Assembly: GCA_050946835.1 (NCBI GenBank) | Contig: JBMNVN010000001.1 | Coordinates: 310,001-374,000, forward strand | Source of the DNA: UBA1447 sp002329225 | GTDB taxonomy: Bacteria > Bacillota > Clostridia > Oscillospirales > Acutalibacteraceae | Direction: 5' to 3' | Length of the DNA: 64,000 nt | Shown: piece after piece, positions 9,486-18,628 of the stretch | How the letters are laid out: each line of letters starts with the position of its first letter | Position numbering within the stretch: position 1 is the stretch's first letter | Translations under genes and position numbers: made by a program | Notes under the pieces: model-generated | Database searches by the model: none | What the model was told of the DNA's origin: nothing | What the model saw: only the letters and a program-made list of their open reading frames with translations

Positions 9486-11246
9486 TTGTACAAGCTTCTC
9501 AGATTTTTAAAACCTGTTAAGTATTTTGCGGCTCTATCCGTAATTTTTTCAATGGCTCATTCAGGACTTTCCCTGCTTCTGCCGAAAATACTCGCCGACA
9601 TTATCAACGACGGCATCAATAAAGGCCGGCGGGGCTATATCCTGCTCATGGGATTGATAATGCTTTTTCTGGCTGCTATGTCCGCCCTTTGTGCAGTTGT
9701 ATCAAACTACTGTTCCGCCCGCACGGCAACGGGCTTTGGCAAAGGAGTTCGTCAGGCCTTGTTTTTCCATGTGGAAAGTCTGTCGCAGTGCGATATTGAC
9801 TCAATAGGCACGGCATCCCTGATTACAAGAAACACCAATGATATAAACAAAATACAGGATATGCTGATGACTATCCTGCGCACACTTATTACCGCCCCCA
9901 TTATGATGATAGGCGGAGCGATAATGGCTTTCAGCATCAACAAGGGACTTTCTTCCATAATGTTCATTGTAATCCCCATTGTCGTACTTATTGCCGTATT
10001 GGTGGCCAAAAAAATTATCCCCATGTTTGAAACGGTTCAAAAGAAAACCGATATGCTCAACCGCATTTTGCGGGAAAAGCTCTCGGGGATAAGGGTAATA
10101 CGCGCTTTTAACCGCAGTTCTTACGAGGATGAGCGTTTCAGACAGGCCAATAAGGACCTGACCTCTTTAACACTGCGGATAAGCCGCTTTATGGCCGGTA
10201 TTCTGCCTGTGGCCGTACTTTTAATCTTTTTGTTGGCGGTTTCCATAATGGGTATCACCAGCAGTCAACTTAATGCTTTGGATATTTCAATCCCCGAGGA
10301 CAGAATACAAATCGAAACCGCAGTAGGCAATTTGCAGGCGTTTTTGGTATACCTGTTTATGATGATATCCGCCGTTGCCATGGCTGCGGAAATGTTCATT
10401 ATGCTTCCCCGGGCGGCAATATCCGCCAACCGCATTAATGAAGTGCTGGAAATAAATACTAAAATAACGGAACCCGACACACCGGTTATTCCCGCAAAGG
10501 TGACCCCCACCCTTGAGTTTAATGATGTATATTTTTGTTACCCCGGGGCGGAGGCATCCGTTTTAAGTTCCATAAGCTTTTGCGTAAAAGCCGGCCAAAC
10601 CACGGCAATAATAGGCGGCACCGGGAGCGGCAAGTCCACCCTCGTCAACCTGATACCGCGATACTATGATGTCAGCTACGGTTCCATTGACTTAAACGGT
10701 GTGGATATCCGCTATATGTCCACTCAGGCTCTCCGTAAGAGAATCGGTTTTATCCCTCAAACAGCCTTTTTGTTCAGCGGCACTATTGCGGACAACCTCC
10801 TTTTCGGAAAACCCGATGCTACCCGGCAGGAGATGTGGGAAGCCCTTGAAATAGCTCAGGCTAAAGATTTTGTTGAACAGCTGCCCGAGGGGCTCGATGC
10901 CCATGTTTCACAAAGCGGCAAGAATTTGTCGGGCGGACAAAAGCAGCGGTTGGCTATCGCCCGTGCCGTTATTCGCCGTGCCGATTTTTATGTTTTTGAT
11001 GACAGTTTTTCCGCCCTTGATTTTATTACCGATGCTAAACTGCGGGAATCATTAAGAAATAACCTTAAAGACAGTGCCATGATAATTGTTGCCCAACGGG
11101 TGGGCACAATTATAGATGCCGACAACATAATAGTGTTGGATGAAGGCAGGGTAGCCGGAATGGGCACTCACAAAGAGTTGCTTGCCTCCTGCAAGGTATA
11201 CAAAGAGATTGCTCTGTCTCAGCTTTCAGAGGAGGATCTGGCATGA
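9486..11246 (+). CDS. Heterodimeric ABC exporter, subunit A (degenerate ATPase site)
   Basis: 586 residues: six-helix exporter domain (about 1-320) and an ATPase domain with Walker A GGTGSGKST and signature LSGGQKQR. The Walker B region is VFDDSFSALD, with Asp instead of the catalytic Glu, and the H-loop His is Gln (VAQRVGT). The same replacements occur in TM287-type subunits, so this chain contributes the non-hydrolysing site of a heterodimer. The start is TTG with GGAGG 5 nt upstream; the ATG overlapping that site is out of frame. It overlaps its partner gene by 4 nt. Substrate unknown; the family exports drugs, lipids or peptides. Confidence 0.9.
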   Translation: MYKLLRFLKPVKYFAALSVIFSMAHSGLSLLLPKILADIINDGINKGRRGYILLMGLIMLFLAAMSALCAVVSNYCSARTATGFGKGVRQALFFHVESLSQCDIDSIGTASLITRNTNDINKIQDMLMTILRTLITAPIMMIGGAIMAFSINKGLSSIMFIVIPIVVLIAVLVAKKIIPMFETVQKKTDMLNRILREKLSGIRVIRAFNRSSYEDERFRQANKDLTSLTLRISRFMAGILPVAVLLIFLLAVSIMGITSSQLNALDISIPEDRIQIETAVGNLQAFLVYLFMMISAVAMAAEMFIMLPRAAISANRINEVLEINTKITEPDTPVIPAKVTPTLEFNDVYFCYPGAEASVLSSISFCVKAGQTTAIIGGTGSGKSTLVNLIPRYYDVSYGSIDLNGVDIRYMSTQALRKRIGFIPQTAFLFSGTIADNLLFGKPDATRQEMWEALEIAQAKDFVEQLPEGLDAHVSQSGKNLSGGQKQRLAIARAVIRRADFYVFDDSFSALDFITDAKLRESLRNNLKDSAMIIVAQRVGTIIDADNIIVLDEGRVAGMGTHKELLASCKVYKEIALSQLSEEDLA

Positions 11247-13129
11247 AAAAGAGAGAACGTCAGAATCCCCTTCTTAAAGAAAAGCGGGAAAAGAGAAGAC
11301 TCAAATACGCCGCTTATATGGGCGGCAAGCGCAAACCCGGCGAAAAGCCCAAAGATCTTAAAAAGACGGTTCGCAGATACTTCTCCCTTCTTCTTCCGCA
11401 CAAACACCAGATGATTGTTGTTCTTATTGCCGGCATTGCCGGAGCGGTACTCAGTGTAGCGGGACCCCTGATTTTAGGCGGTGTTGTGGACGCAATCAAA
11501 GATGAAGTTAACCGCAAACTAACCGGTGCGGATATTAGCTTAAGAGCCATAGTTATAAAGATGTTGGCTTTGGTGGGAATTTACGGTTCAAGTTCCGTTT
11601 TCACCTTTGTTCAGCTCTTTGTCATGGCGGGAATAACTCAAAAAATTGTGTGTTCCCTTCGTGAAAGGGTAAATGACAAAATCACAAAAATGCCCCTCAA
11701 ATATTTTGACAGCACATCCAAGGGCGATATCATGAGCCGTATGGTCAATGATATTGACAATATCAGCAACACTTATCAAAACAGCGTAATACAAATTGTT
11801 ACATCTACGGTAAGTATTATAGGCGTGTTCGCCTGTATGATGTATGTAAGCTGGCGGCTGACTTTAATAATGCTGGCTATGGTTCCTCCAAGTCTGCTTC
11901 TGATTCTTGCCGTTACCCGGCGGTCTAAAAAGCATTTTAAAAACCAATGGGACAGAACGGGCGAGCTTAACGGCCATATAGAAGAAATGTACACCGGTCA
12001 TAAAGTTGTCAAAGTTTTCGGCCGGGAAGATGACGCCTGTGAAGAATTTGCGGACATCAATGAACAGCTGGCTTTAGTCAGCAGAAAAGCCCAGTTTGTA
12101 TCGGGTCTTGTAGGGCCCATGATGGAGTTTCTCGGTTATGTAGCCTTTATTGCCATATGCGTGTTCGGCAGTATTAATGTGGTCAGCGGCAATATGACCC
12201 TCGGCGGCATAACCTCATTTTTCACCTATGCCGTATTGTTTATGTCTCCCATTGTGTCTTTGGGCAACATAACAAACCGTTTGCAGTCTTCTTTAGCCTG
12301 TGCCGAAAGAGTTTTCACTTTGCTGGACGAAGAAGAGGAAACTCCCGACAGTTTTGAAAATTATATAGACGAGCCCATAGGCAAAGTCGATGTTCAGAAC
12401 ATAAGTTTCCGCTACACGGAAGACAAGCCTTTGATTGAAAACCTGAATATAGATGTTAAGCCCGGTCAGCTTGTGGCTATAGTAGGGCCTACGGGCGGGG
12501 GCAAAACCACACTGGTCAACCTGCTGATGCGTTTTTATGATGTGCAAGCCGGCAAGATTATGGTTGACGGGGTGGATATAAGAACAATCCCCCGTGAAAA
12601 TCTCCGCAACATCTTCGGGATGGTACTCCAGGACACCTGGCTGTTTGAAGGCAGCATAAGGGATAACATCGCTTACGGAAAAGAGGACGCAAGTCAGGAA
12701 GAAATCCTTGCCGCCGCCGCTGCAGCCCGGGTTACCCACTTTATCAGCACCTTGCCTGAAGGGTTTGACACTTTGCTTGAGGAAGACGGTGCAAACATCT
12801 CCCAAGGTCAGCGGCAGCTTTTGACAATTGCCCGGGCAATTCTGGCTGACCCCGCAATTCTGATACTTGACGAGGCCACAAGCTCGGTTGATACCAGAAC
12901 TGAAATTCTTATTCAGCAGGCAATGAAAACGCTGATGAAAGACCGTACCAGCTTTGTTATAGCACACAGACTCTCCACAATCCGGGACGCCGATATTATT
13001 CTGGTTGTAAATCAGGGACAAATTGTGGAACAGGGCAAGCACCGGGAGTTATTGGAGCGAGGCGGATTTTACGCAGAGCTTTATAACAGTCAGTTCGGAT
13101 TCTACACCGGTAACGGCGCAATAAGCTGA
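11243..13129 (+). CDS. Heterodimeric ABC exporter, subunit B (catalytic ATPase)
   Basis: 628 residues: a basic N-terminal extension of about 50 residues, six transmembrane helices, then an ATPase with Walker A GPTGGGKTT, canonical Walker B LILDEATSSVD and H-loop IAHRLST. The signature is ISQGQRQ instead of LSGGQ, as expected when it pairs with the degenerate site of subunit A. The ATG overlaps the stop of subunit A (ATGA), showing translational coupling. The pair resembles TM287/TM288 and BmrCD. The operon ends at a clear terminator just downstream. Transported substrate cannot be inferred. Confidence 0.92.
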   Translation: MKKRERQNPLLKEKREKRRLKYAAYMGGKRKPGEKPKDLKKTVRRYFSLLLPHKHQMIVVLIAGIAGAVLSVAGPLILGGVVDAIKDEVNRKLTGADISLRAIVIKMLALVGIYGSSSVFTFVQLFVMAGITQKIVCSLRERVNDKITKMPLKYFDSTSKGDIMSRMVNDIDNISNTYQNSVIQIVTSTVSIIGVFACMMYVSWRLTLIMLAMVPPSLLLILAVTRRSKKHFKNQWDRTGELNGHIEEMYTGHKVVKVFGREDDACEEFADINEQLALVSRKAQFVSGLVGPMMEFLGYVAFIAICVFGSINVVSGNMTLGGITSFFTYAVLFMSPIVSLGNITNRLQSSLACAERVFTLLDEEEETPDSFENYIDEPIGKVDVQNISFRYTEDKPLIENLNIDVKPGQLVAIVGPTGGGKTTLVNLLMRFYDVQAGKIMVDGVDIRTIPRENLRNIFGMVLQDTWLFEGSIRDNIAYGKEDASQEEILAAAAAARVTHFISTLPEGFDTLLEEDGANISQGQRQLLTIARAILADPAILILDEATSSVDTRTEILIQQAMKTLMKDRTSFVIAHRLSTIRDADIILVVNQGQIVEQGKHRELLERGGFYAELYNSQFGFYTGNGAIS

Positions 13130-13141
13130 ATACATTAAAAA

Positions 13142-13166
13142 AATCCTCGGAAATCGAGGATTTTTT
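13142..13166 (+). terminator. Intrinsic terminator of the ABC exporter operon
   Basis: An 8-bp stem (AATCCTCG with CGAGGATT), a 5-nt loop and a run of T follow the stop codon by 12 nt. Confidence 0.87.
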
Positions 13167-13235
13167 GTTGGCAGTTTTTTATCGTTTGGCTTGAACTTTT
13201 TTGACCCCATTTACAGGAAGGAGGTGTAAAATAAT

Positions 13236-13679
13236 ATGAAAAAGTTTGCAATCGTCGGGGTTATTGTTTTAATAGCGGCAGTTTTAGCCATTTTGTTTTT
13301 TCCTGCAAACCGCCTTGGAACTGTTCCGGATGCAAAAGACTTTGAGTTGATTGCGGAAACACCGCGTTTGACATACAGTTCAAATGAAGATATCCGTATA
13401 AATGCAAATCTGAAGAACAAGACATGGCGTTCTTACATCGTATCTCACGGATCCAAAATAATATCGGTTTCTTATGCGAAATCCGGAGCCGAAAGAGAAG
13501 ATACTATTGTTCCCGCAATAAGTACATCAAGTTATTTGGGGCCCGGCCGGTCGTTTTCCTCTGAAGAAACAATCAAGATAAGTGAACCGGGTAAATACAC
13601 CGTATATGTTGACGCAACTATTCGGATAAATGAAACGCCCTGCGAATATACAAAGTCATTTGATATTAATGTTGAATAG
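13236..13679 (+). CDS. Small exported membrane-anchored protein, possible Ig-like/BsuPI fold
   Basis: 147 residues, family not firmly recognised. One N-terminal hydrophobic helix (about 3-21) is followed by an extracytoplasmic domain with alternating hydrophobic strands (YSSNEDIRINANLKN, then GKYTVYVDATI). That pattern resembles Ig-like intracellular-proteinase-inhibitor (BsuPI) domains; this is a guess from pattern. The start has a near-perfect GGAAGGAGGTG site. It sits alone between two terminators, so it is monocistronic. Confidence 0.7.
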   Translation: MKKFAIVGVIVLIAAVLAILFFPANRLGTVPDAKDFELIAETPRLTYSSNEDIRINANLKNKTWRSYIVSHGSKIISVSYAKSGAEREDTIVPAISTSSYLGPGRSFSSEETIKISEPGKYTVYVDATIRINETPCEYTKSFDINVE

Positions 13680-13706
13680 TTCGGCAATATAATCACTGTA
13701 AATGAA

Positions 13707-13746
13707 TCGAGTAGGCGCTGCAGTTTAGCTCCTGCTCGACTTTTTT
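13707..13746 (+). terminator. Intrinsic terminator
   Basis: A 9-bp stem with one G.T pair (TCGAGTAGG with CCTGCTCGA) is followed by CTTTTTT. It ends the rightward small-protein transcript just before the convergent PBP gene. Confidence 0.75.
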
Positions 13747-13760
13747 ATGTTTGTTTTTTG

Positions 13761-15143
13761 TCAGCGGGGTTTGAGGGTCTGCAAAACCTTGTTCGCTACG
13801 GGGACGGCATTTTTGTAGCCTGAGCCGGCGTTTTCCAAAATGACGACCACCGCAAAGGGCATATCTTCCCTGCGGCAAAAACCCACAAACCAGGCGTGGG
13901 GCGCTTTGCCATCTCCCACCTCGGCGGTGCCGGTCTTACCGCACATTTCAAGGCCGGGGAAGCTGTAATCGCCGTACTCATTTTTAACATCCGAGCGCAT
14001 TAATTCGGCAAGTTTTTCGGCTTTTGCGGCATCCATAACGATGGCGGCATTCTTTGCCTGAGGCCCCCGTTGTGTTACAACTTTTGCCGGAGTGACAATT
14101 CTGTCTACCAAATAGGGCGCCACTCCCTGACCGCCGTTAGCTATGCACCCCATAAGGGTGAGCATGTGGCAGGGGTTTACAAGGGTGTTATATTGACCGA
14201 TAGCCGCCCAGCCCAAATCACGTTCGTTGGCTGCGGACAGGTTCCAAACGCTCTTTTGAATATTCAACCTGTTTGCCGAAAGGTTATTATTAAACCCGAG
14301 GGCCTCCGCTTCGGCGCTGAGTTTTTCTTTACCCATCTCAATAGCAATTTGGGCAAAAGCGGTATTGCAGGATTTATTAAGCGCCTTTTCAAAATTTACC
14401 TTACCGTGAACAGAGGGGCAACTTACCGTTCCCGTTGAGGTTTGCAGCACACCTTTGCACTCGTAAGTTTCGTAATAGATATTCGGATTGTTTTCTATGG
14501 CTGCAGAGGCTGTAAGGACTTTTATAATTGAGCCGGGGGTATAAAGGCCGGACAAAAATCGATTCAGGTAAACGCCCTCATATTTTTCCCCCTCACCGGT
14601 TTTCATGTTCCTAGGTTTATTGTTTATATCAAAGGAGGGGGAGGAGACCATGCAGAGTATTTCACCCGTCTTGTAGTTATATACACCGACAGTCCCTTTG
14701 TAGTTGCCCATAGCATTATAGGCGGTTTTGCAGGCCTTTGAGTTTAAGGTCAAGTGTATGTCGCTGCCTTTGTCGTAAGCTTTAAGCAAATATACTCCGT
14801 TTACAAAACTGTAGCCGGAAAGTTCCTGTCTGTACACCGAATGGATGCCTGTTGCGATAAAACCCGCATCGTCACCTATGGCATGCAGGGCGGCAAGGCG
14901 CAAGGTCTTATTTTCGGCATATACCCTCTTGCCCTCTTTGCTTTTTGCCAAAACTATACCGTCAGCAGTGTAGATAGAACCGGCGGACATTATGCGGCCG
15001 GAGCTGTAAATATGCCTGTTAACCCGGTTTGACGCCCAAGTTCCGCCGTTTATATACAGACTTGCCAAAAGGATAGCCACGCCGATGAAAAAGGCAATTA
15101 CAAGGGCGAAAAGAGTATAGGCTCGTTTTGCGGTTTTGTTCAT
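13761..15143 (-). CDS. Class B penicillin-binding protein (peptidoglycan transpeptidase)
   Basis: 460 residues. A short cytoplasmic tail and one transmembrane helix (about 9-31) lead to an extracytoplasmic transpeptidase. Active-site motifs: SxxK with Ser205 and Lys208 (TPGSIIK), SxN as SCN at 258-260, and KTG at 403-405. It cross-links peptidoglycan stem peptides. The length is short for FtsI/PBP2 proteins because the pedestal is reduced, as in actinobacterial and clostridial PbpA. Its ATG overlaps the end of the upstream RodA/FtsW gene by 4 nt. The two form a polymerase-transpeptidase pair for elongation, division or sporulation; which one cannot be told. Confidence 0.93.
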   Translation of the reverse strand: MNKTAKRAYTLFALVIAFFIGVAILLASLYINGGTWASNRVNRHIYSSGRIMSAGSIYTADGIVLAKSKEGKRVYAENKTLRLAALHAIGDDAGFIATGIHSVYRQELSGYSFVNGVYLLKAYDKGSDIHLTLNSKACKTAYNAMGNYKGTVGVYNYKTGEILCMVSSPSFDINNKPRNMKTGEGEKYEGVYLNRFLSGLYTPGSIIKVLTASAAIENNPNIYYETYECKGVLQTSTGTVSCPSVHGKVNFEKALNKSCNTAFAQIAIEMGKEKLSAEAEALGFNNNLSANRLNIQKSVWNLSAANERDLGWAAIGQYNTLVNPCHMLTLMGCIANGGQGVAPYLVDRIVTPAKVVTQRGPQAKNAAIVMDAAKAEKLAELMRSDVKNEYGDYSFPGLEMCGKTGTAEVGDGKAPHAWFVGFCRREDMPFAVVVILENAGSGYKNAVPVANKVLQTLKPR

Positions 15144-16408
15144 AGTCCGGCGCCTCCCCGCAACTTCTCACCGTCTGAGGCGGCCTCTTCATACCTATAT
15201 AAGGCTGCGGCTTTTATGAATGCAAGCAAGGCCCAGGAACTTATCATGCTCGTGCCGCCGCGGCTAATAAACGGCAGAGTTACGCCGGTCAAGGGCAGCA
15301 AATCCGTAATGCCGAAAACGTTTAGTGAAACTTGAAACAACATCATACCCGCCGCCGCCACCGCCGCTATCGAATAATAAGCCGATGAAGCCCTGCGTGC
15401 CGCCCTTATGGCATATACCGTAAGAAGTCCGTACGTAATTAATACAAAGACACCCAGCAAAAGTCCCCATTCTTCACAAAGAACTCCGAAAACCAAATCG
15501 GTGGATGCGGCAAAAATCCCCCGCAGTTGACCTTGCCCTATACCTAAACCGAACAAGCCGCCGCTGGCCATATAAATTAAAACCCGTGTCTGCTGGAACC
15601 CGCCTTCGTTAATATTTTCCCAAACATGGCGGTAAGTTGTAAAACGCTCCGCCACATAGGGACGAAAGTAAAGCACAAGGGCAGCCCCCAAAAGAGCACC
15701 TGCTAAAACGAAGAAAAGGCTGCGAATATCGCCTGAGCGCATAAAAGCGATAACAATGAATGTAAAGAAAAAAATCAACGCCGTACCGAAATCACGCATT
15801 AAAAACAGTATGCCGACACAGGTGACGGAAAATATAAGATATTTTGTAAGGCTTCCGGCGGATTGGAGCTTATCCATGGTTATAGCGCCGACAAAGACGA
15901 AGGCTATTTTCACCAATTCCGAAGGCTGAAGGGAGTAGCCCCCGATATCAATCCAGTTAAGGGCGCCGTTAATCACTTTCGCCAAAGCAATATTGGCAAT
16001 AAGTAAACCTACCGCCCCTATGGCGACAGGCACTCTGAGAATCATCGCCCATTCCGGATTGCGAATCACAAGCAGTAATGCTATATATGCGACGAGGCCC
16101 AGGGCTATTGCAACCGCCTGTTTGACGGCAAAAGAGTCACTGATGTTGGCGCAAATTACAATGCTTATACCGGAGAAGAAGAATGCTATAAAATCCGCCG
16201 CTCCCGCCGGTTTTTTCACAACAGCTTTATAAAGAATGAAATATATCCATTCCGCCGTAATGTAACCGCCCATGACGGCGGCGGGTATTAAATTAAATTT
16301 ACCGTCGGCAAAGACAGCACTCAAAGCCGACAGAAGCTGAAATATGGTGATTAACATCAGCAAAGGCAGCCATAAAAAGCGCCTTTCTTCAAGCACCGAA
16401 CCGTGCAA
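15140..16408 (-). CDS. SEDS-family peptidoglycan glycosyltransferase (RodA/FtsW/SpoVE)
   Basis: About 422 residues with ten or so transmembrane helices. SEDS signatures are visible: WIDIGGYSLQPSELVKIAF, RDFGTALI and, near the end, LPFISRGGTS. The family polymerises lipid II into glycan strands together with a class B PBP, here encoded by the overlapping downstream gene. I chose the TTG at 16408 because GGAAGG lies 9 nt upstream; a GTG at 16417 is in frame but abuts that site. The terminator of the FAD operon lies immediately upstream, so a separate promoter must drive this pair, though none stands out. Confidence 0.92.
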   Translation of the reverse strand: MHGSVLEERRFLWLPLLMLITIFQLLSALSAVFADGKFNLIPAAVMGGYITAEWIYFILYKAVVKKPAGAADFIAFFFSGISIVICANISDSFAVKQAVAIALGLVAYIALLLVIRNPEWAMILRVPVAIGAVGLLIANIALAKVINGALNWIDIGGYSLQPSELVKIAFVFVGAITMDKLQSAGSLTKYLIFSVTCVGILFLMRDFGTALIFFFTFIVIAFMRSGDIRSLFFVLAGALLGAALVLYFRPYVAERFTTYRHVWENINEGGFQQTRVLIYMASGGLFGLGIGQGQLRGIFAASTDLVFGVLCEEWGLLLGVFVLITYGLLTVYAIRAARRASSAYYSIAAVAAAGMMLFQVSLNVFGITDLLPLTGVTLPFISRGGTSMISSWALLAFIKAAALYRYEEAASDGEKLRGGAGL

Positions 16409-16426
16409 GTATAACACCCTTCCAAA

Positions 16427-16465
16427 ACAAAAAGACGAGGGGGCAGCGGATTTGCCATCCCCCTC
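16427..16465 (-). terminator. Intrinsic terminator of the FAD/alkyl-DHAP-synthase-like operon
   Basis: On the minus strand a GAGGGGG...CCCCCTC hairpin with a partly paired 15-nt loop is followed by GTCTTTTTGTTTT. It lies about 37 nt after the stop of the leftward flavoenzyme gene. Confidence 0.8.
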
Positions 16466-16501
16466 ATATTATACATTAAGCCCGCATTGAGGTAAACCTT
16501 T

Positions 16502-18232
16502 TTACCGGTTGATAAAATCCCTTTTTTCCTCTTCCGGCAGGTCAAGTGCCAAAGTTCCGCCGGGGTTCATAAGATTATCGGGGTCAAAGTGTTTTTTGAG
16601 AACACGATAAATATCCATCTGATTTTTGCCTATTTGAGCCTCCAGCCAGGGGGCTGTCATTTTACCTATACCGTGGTGATGGCTCATGGCGGCGCCGTAA
16701 CGCTGAATGTTGTCCATTATGCCGCCCTGATATTCCAGATACTCGTCGAGCTCGCTCATTTTTGCCTCAAAGATAAAGTACAGATTGGCCCCCTGAGGGT
16801 AAAAATGGGACATATGAGTCATGCATATGGTATTGGGTCTGCTCTTGCAGAATGCCCGCACACCGTTATAAACAGGCATAAAGTTATCCCAGTTGACCGA
16901 GCATTCCAAGGTATCCAGCATCAGGCCGTAGTCCCCCATATCTTCTCTGAGATAGGGGTCGGTAAAGCGGCCGTGTTCCCAAGCCTTTGTTACTAAGCCC
17001 GTGGTATACATGGCGCCGTACTTTTTACAGATTTTCTTAATCTGTTTTTTAACGTTTTTGCTGAAATTCTTTTCGCCCTCGGTAAAGCCCAACATAAGTA
17101 CCCGGCTGCCGTCATTATATCCTCTGGCTTTGAGCACTTTGTCAATTACGGTATCCGCTACCCCGTAGAGCCTGAACGCCACGGAAGTTTCTTCCGGGTC
17201 GGAAAGACGGAAAACGGACGGAAATCCGAATTCCCCTTGCATAACTTCTCTTGCGGCATCCACACCGCTTTGCCAATCTTTAAATACAAAGCTGAAGCGC
17301 TTTCTGTTTTCGGGCATGAGCTTAAATATACGTAAGGTCACATGGGTCAATACGCCGAAGGCTCCCTCACTGCCCATCATAATCTCATCAATGGAAGGGC
17401 CGGTAGCATTGGCGGGGAAGGCGTCACTCTGAATTATTCCCGCAGGTGTCACATACTCCTGACTTATTACGATATGCTCTATTTTGCCGTAATAAGTGGA
17501 GTTTTGCCCCGCACCTCTGGTAACAACCCAACCCCCGACGCAGGAATACTCAAAACTTTGAGGGAAATGACCGCAGGTATAGGCACGCTTTGCGCCGAAT
17601 CTTTTTTCGGCATCGTTGAGGGCTTCTTCAAGCTGAGGGCCGCTCATACCCGCTTCCACGGTTATGGTCTGATTGTTCTCGCTGAATGCGATAACTTTAT
17701 TAAAGTGCACCCGCATATCCAGAGATATTCCGCCGCAAACCGGTTCCGTTCCCCTGGTTACCGACGAGCCTCCGCCGTAGACATAGAGGGGAACTTTTTG
17801 TTCGCAGCAAAAATCCACGATTTTAATAATATCTTCCCTGTCCCTGGGATAGACAACGACATCAGGCAAGTTTTCTACAATGCCTTTGCGAAGACGTATA
17901 AGGTCAACCATGGTCTTGCCGTAGGCTACGGAAAGGCGGGTGTAGTTGTCCGTTTTTACATTTTCATCCCCTACGATTTTCCGCAGGGCATTCAACTGCT
18001 CTTCGCTCAGGTTTACGGGGATATCAAAGTCAACTTCTTCAAGCCCCATCTCTCTGCCCTGACGAAAGTCGTCGTCGGTCATATCAAAGGTTTCTTTCAT
18101 CAGCTCGTAAAGCTTTGCATTGGGCGCTTTGAATGCGGTAGGACTGCCCCATTTGAATATGGAACGGTAAGAGTTTTTCGGCGCCTCCTGATGATACCAA
18201 TCGGGGGTAAACCCTTTCTTCTTCTTTGCCAT
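16502..18232 (-). CDS. FAD-binding oxidase, alkyldihydroxyacetonephosphate-synthase-like
   Basis: 576 residues. A PCMH-type FAD domain (VVVYPRDREDIIKI, then YGGGSSVTRGTEP) precedes a cap domain. The C-terminal part carries SHFYPQGANLYFIF and SHHHGIGK followed by W, then DPDNLMNPGG. The Tyr-bearing strand and triple His loop match the catalytic site of eukaryotic alkyl-DHAP synthase, which swaps the acyl chain of acyl-DHAP for a fatty alcohol in ether-lipid synthesis. Bacterial relatives are often just called FAD-binding oxidase, so D-hydroxyacid oxidation is an alternative. An AGGAGG site precedes the ATG. It is the last gene of an operon of glycerol-3-phosphate-dehydrogenase-like enzymes, which would supply or use DHAP. 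Confidence 0.82.
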   Translation of the reverse strand: MAKKKKGFTPDWYHQEAPKNSYRSIFKWGSPTAFKAPNAKLYELMKETFDMTDDDFRQGREMGLEEVDFDIPVNLSEEQLNALRKIVGDENVKTDNYTRLSVAYGKTMVDLIRLRKGIVENLPDVVVYPRDREDIIKIVDFCCEQKVPLYVYGGGSSVTRGTEPVCGGISLDMRVHFNKVIAFSENNQTITVEAGMSGPQLEEALNDAEKRFGAKRAYTCGHFPQSFEYSCVGGWVVTRGAGQNSTYYGKIEHIVISQEYVTPAGIIQSDAFPANATGPSIDEIMMGSEGAFGVLTHVTLRIFKLMPENRKRFSFVFKDWQSGVDAAREVMQGEFGFPSVFRLSDPEETSVAFRLYGVADTVIDKVLKARGYNDGSRVLMLGFTEGEKNFSKNVKKQIKKICKKYGAMYTTGLVTKAWEHGRFTDPYLREDMGDYGLMLDTLECSVNWDNFMPVYNGVRAFCKSRPNTICMTHMSHFYPQGANLYFIFEAKMSELDEYLEYQGGIMDNIQRYGAAMSHHHGIGKMTAPWLEAQIGKNQMDIYRVLKKHFDPDNLMNPGGTLALDLPEEEKRDFINR

Positions 18233-18253
18233 GATAAGCCTCCTGTTCTTTTT

Positions 18254-18595
18254 TTACGGTATGTCGGCGGTAGCTATAATTTCGGTTCCGAAAACATCGG
18301 GCAAAACTATATCCCCCGCTTTAAGCCTTTTATCAATTATAACATTTCTGATAATCTCCATAGCCTCAAACATTTTCCCTTTAGGGATTTCTCCCTTTGT
18401 TTTAACCGGCAAACGGGGCATTTCGGGAAAAACAGTAGCGACTGTGGATGTGAGGGAACGCATGGGGTTCAGCAGTTCCGTTTTTGCAAAGTCTATACCC
18501 TTTTTACACTTGGCTCCCTGAACAATAATTTCGTCCCCCTCCTGACGCAGGAACAAGCGGCAGCCGTTAGGGCAAATAATACAGGTTATATTCAT
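18254..18595 (-). CDS. DUF1667 protein, putative Fe-S electron carrier
   Basis: 113 residues. Cys residues are grouped as C-x2-C-x3-C near the N-terminus (CIICPNGC) with another in GAKCKKG, an arrangement fitting an iron-sulfur site. DUF1667 proteins are commonly encoded beside a GlpA-type and a second FAD oxidoreductase, as here, and are presumed to take the place of the GlpC electron-transfer subunit. The start has GAAGGTG upstream. It is 33 nt after the oxidoreductase gene and 21 nt before the flavoenzyme gene in one operon. The redox role is inferred. Confidence 0.85.
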   Translation of the reverse strand: MNITCIICPNGCRLFLRQEGDEIIVQGAKCKKGIDFAKTELLNPMRSLTSTVATVFPEMPRLPVKTKGEIPKGKMFEAMEIIRNVIIDKRLKAGDIVLPDVFGTEIIATADIP

Positions 18596-18628
18596 CCGAT
18601 CACCTTCAAGTTACCTACTAATGATTTA

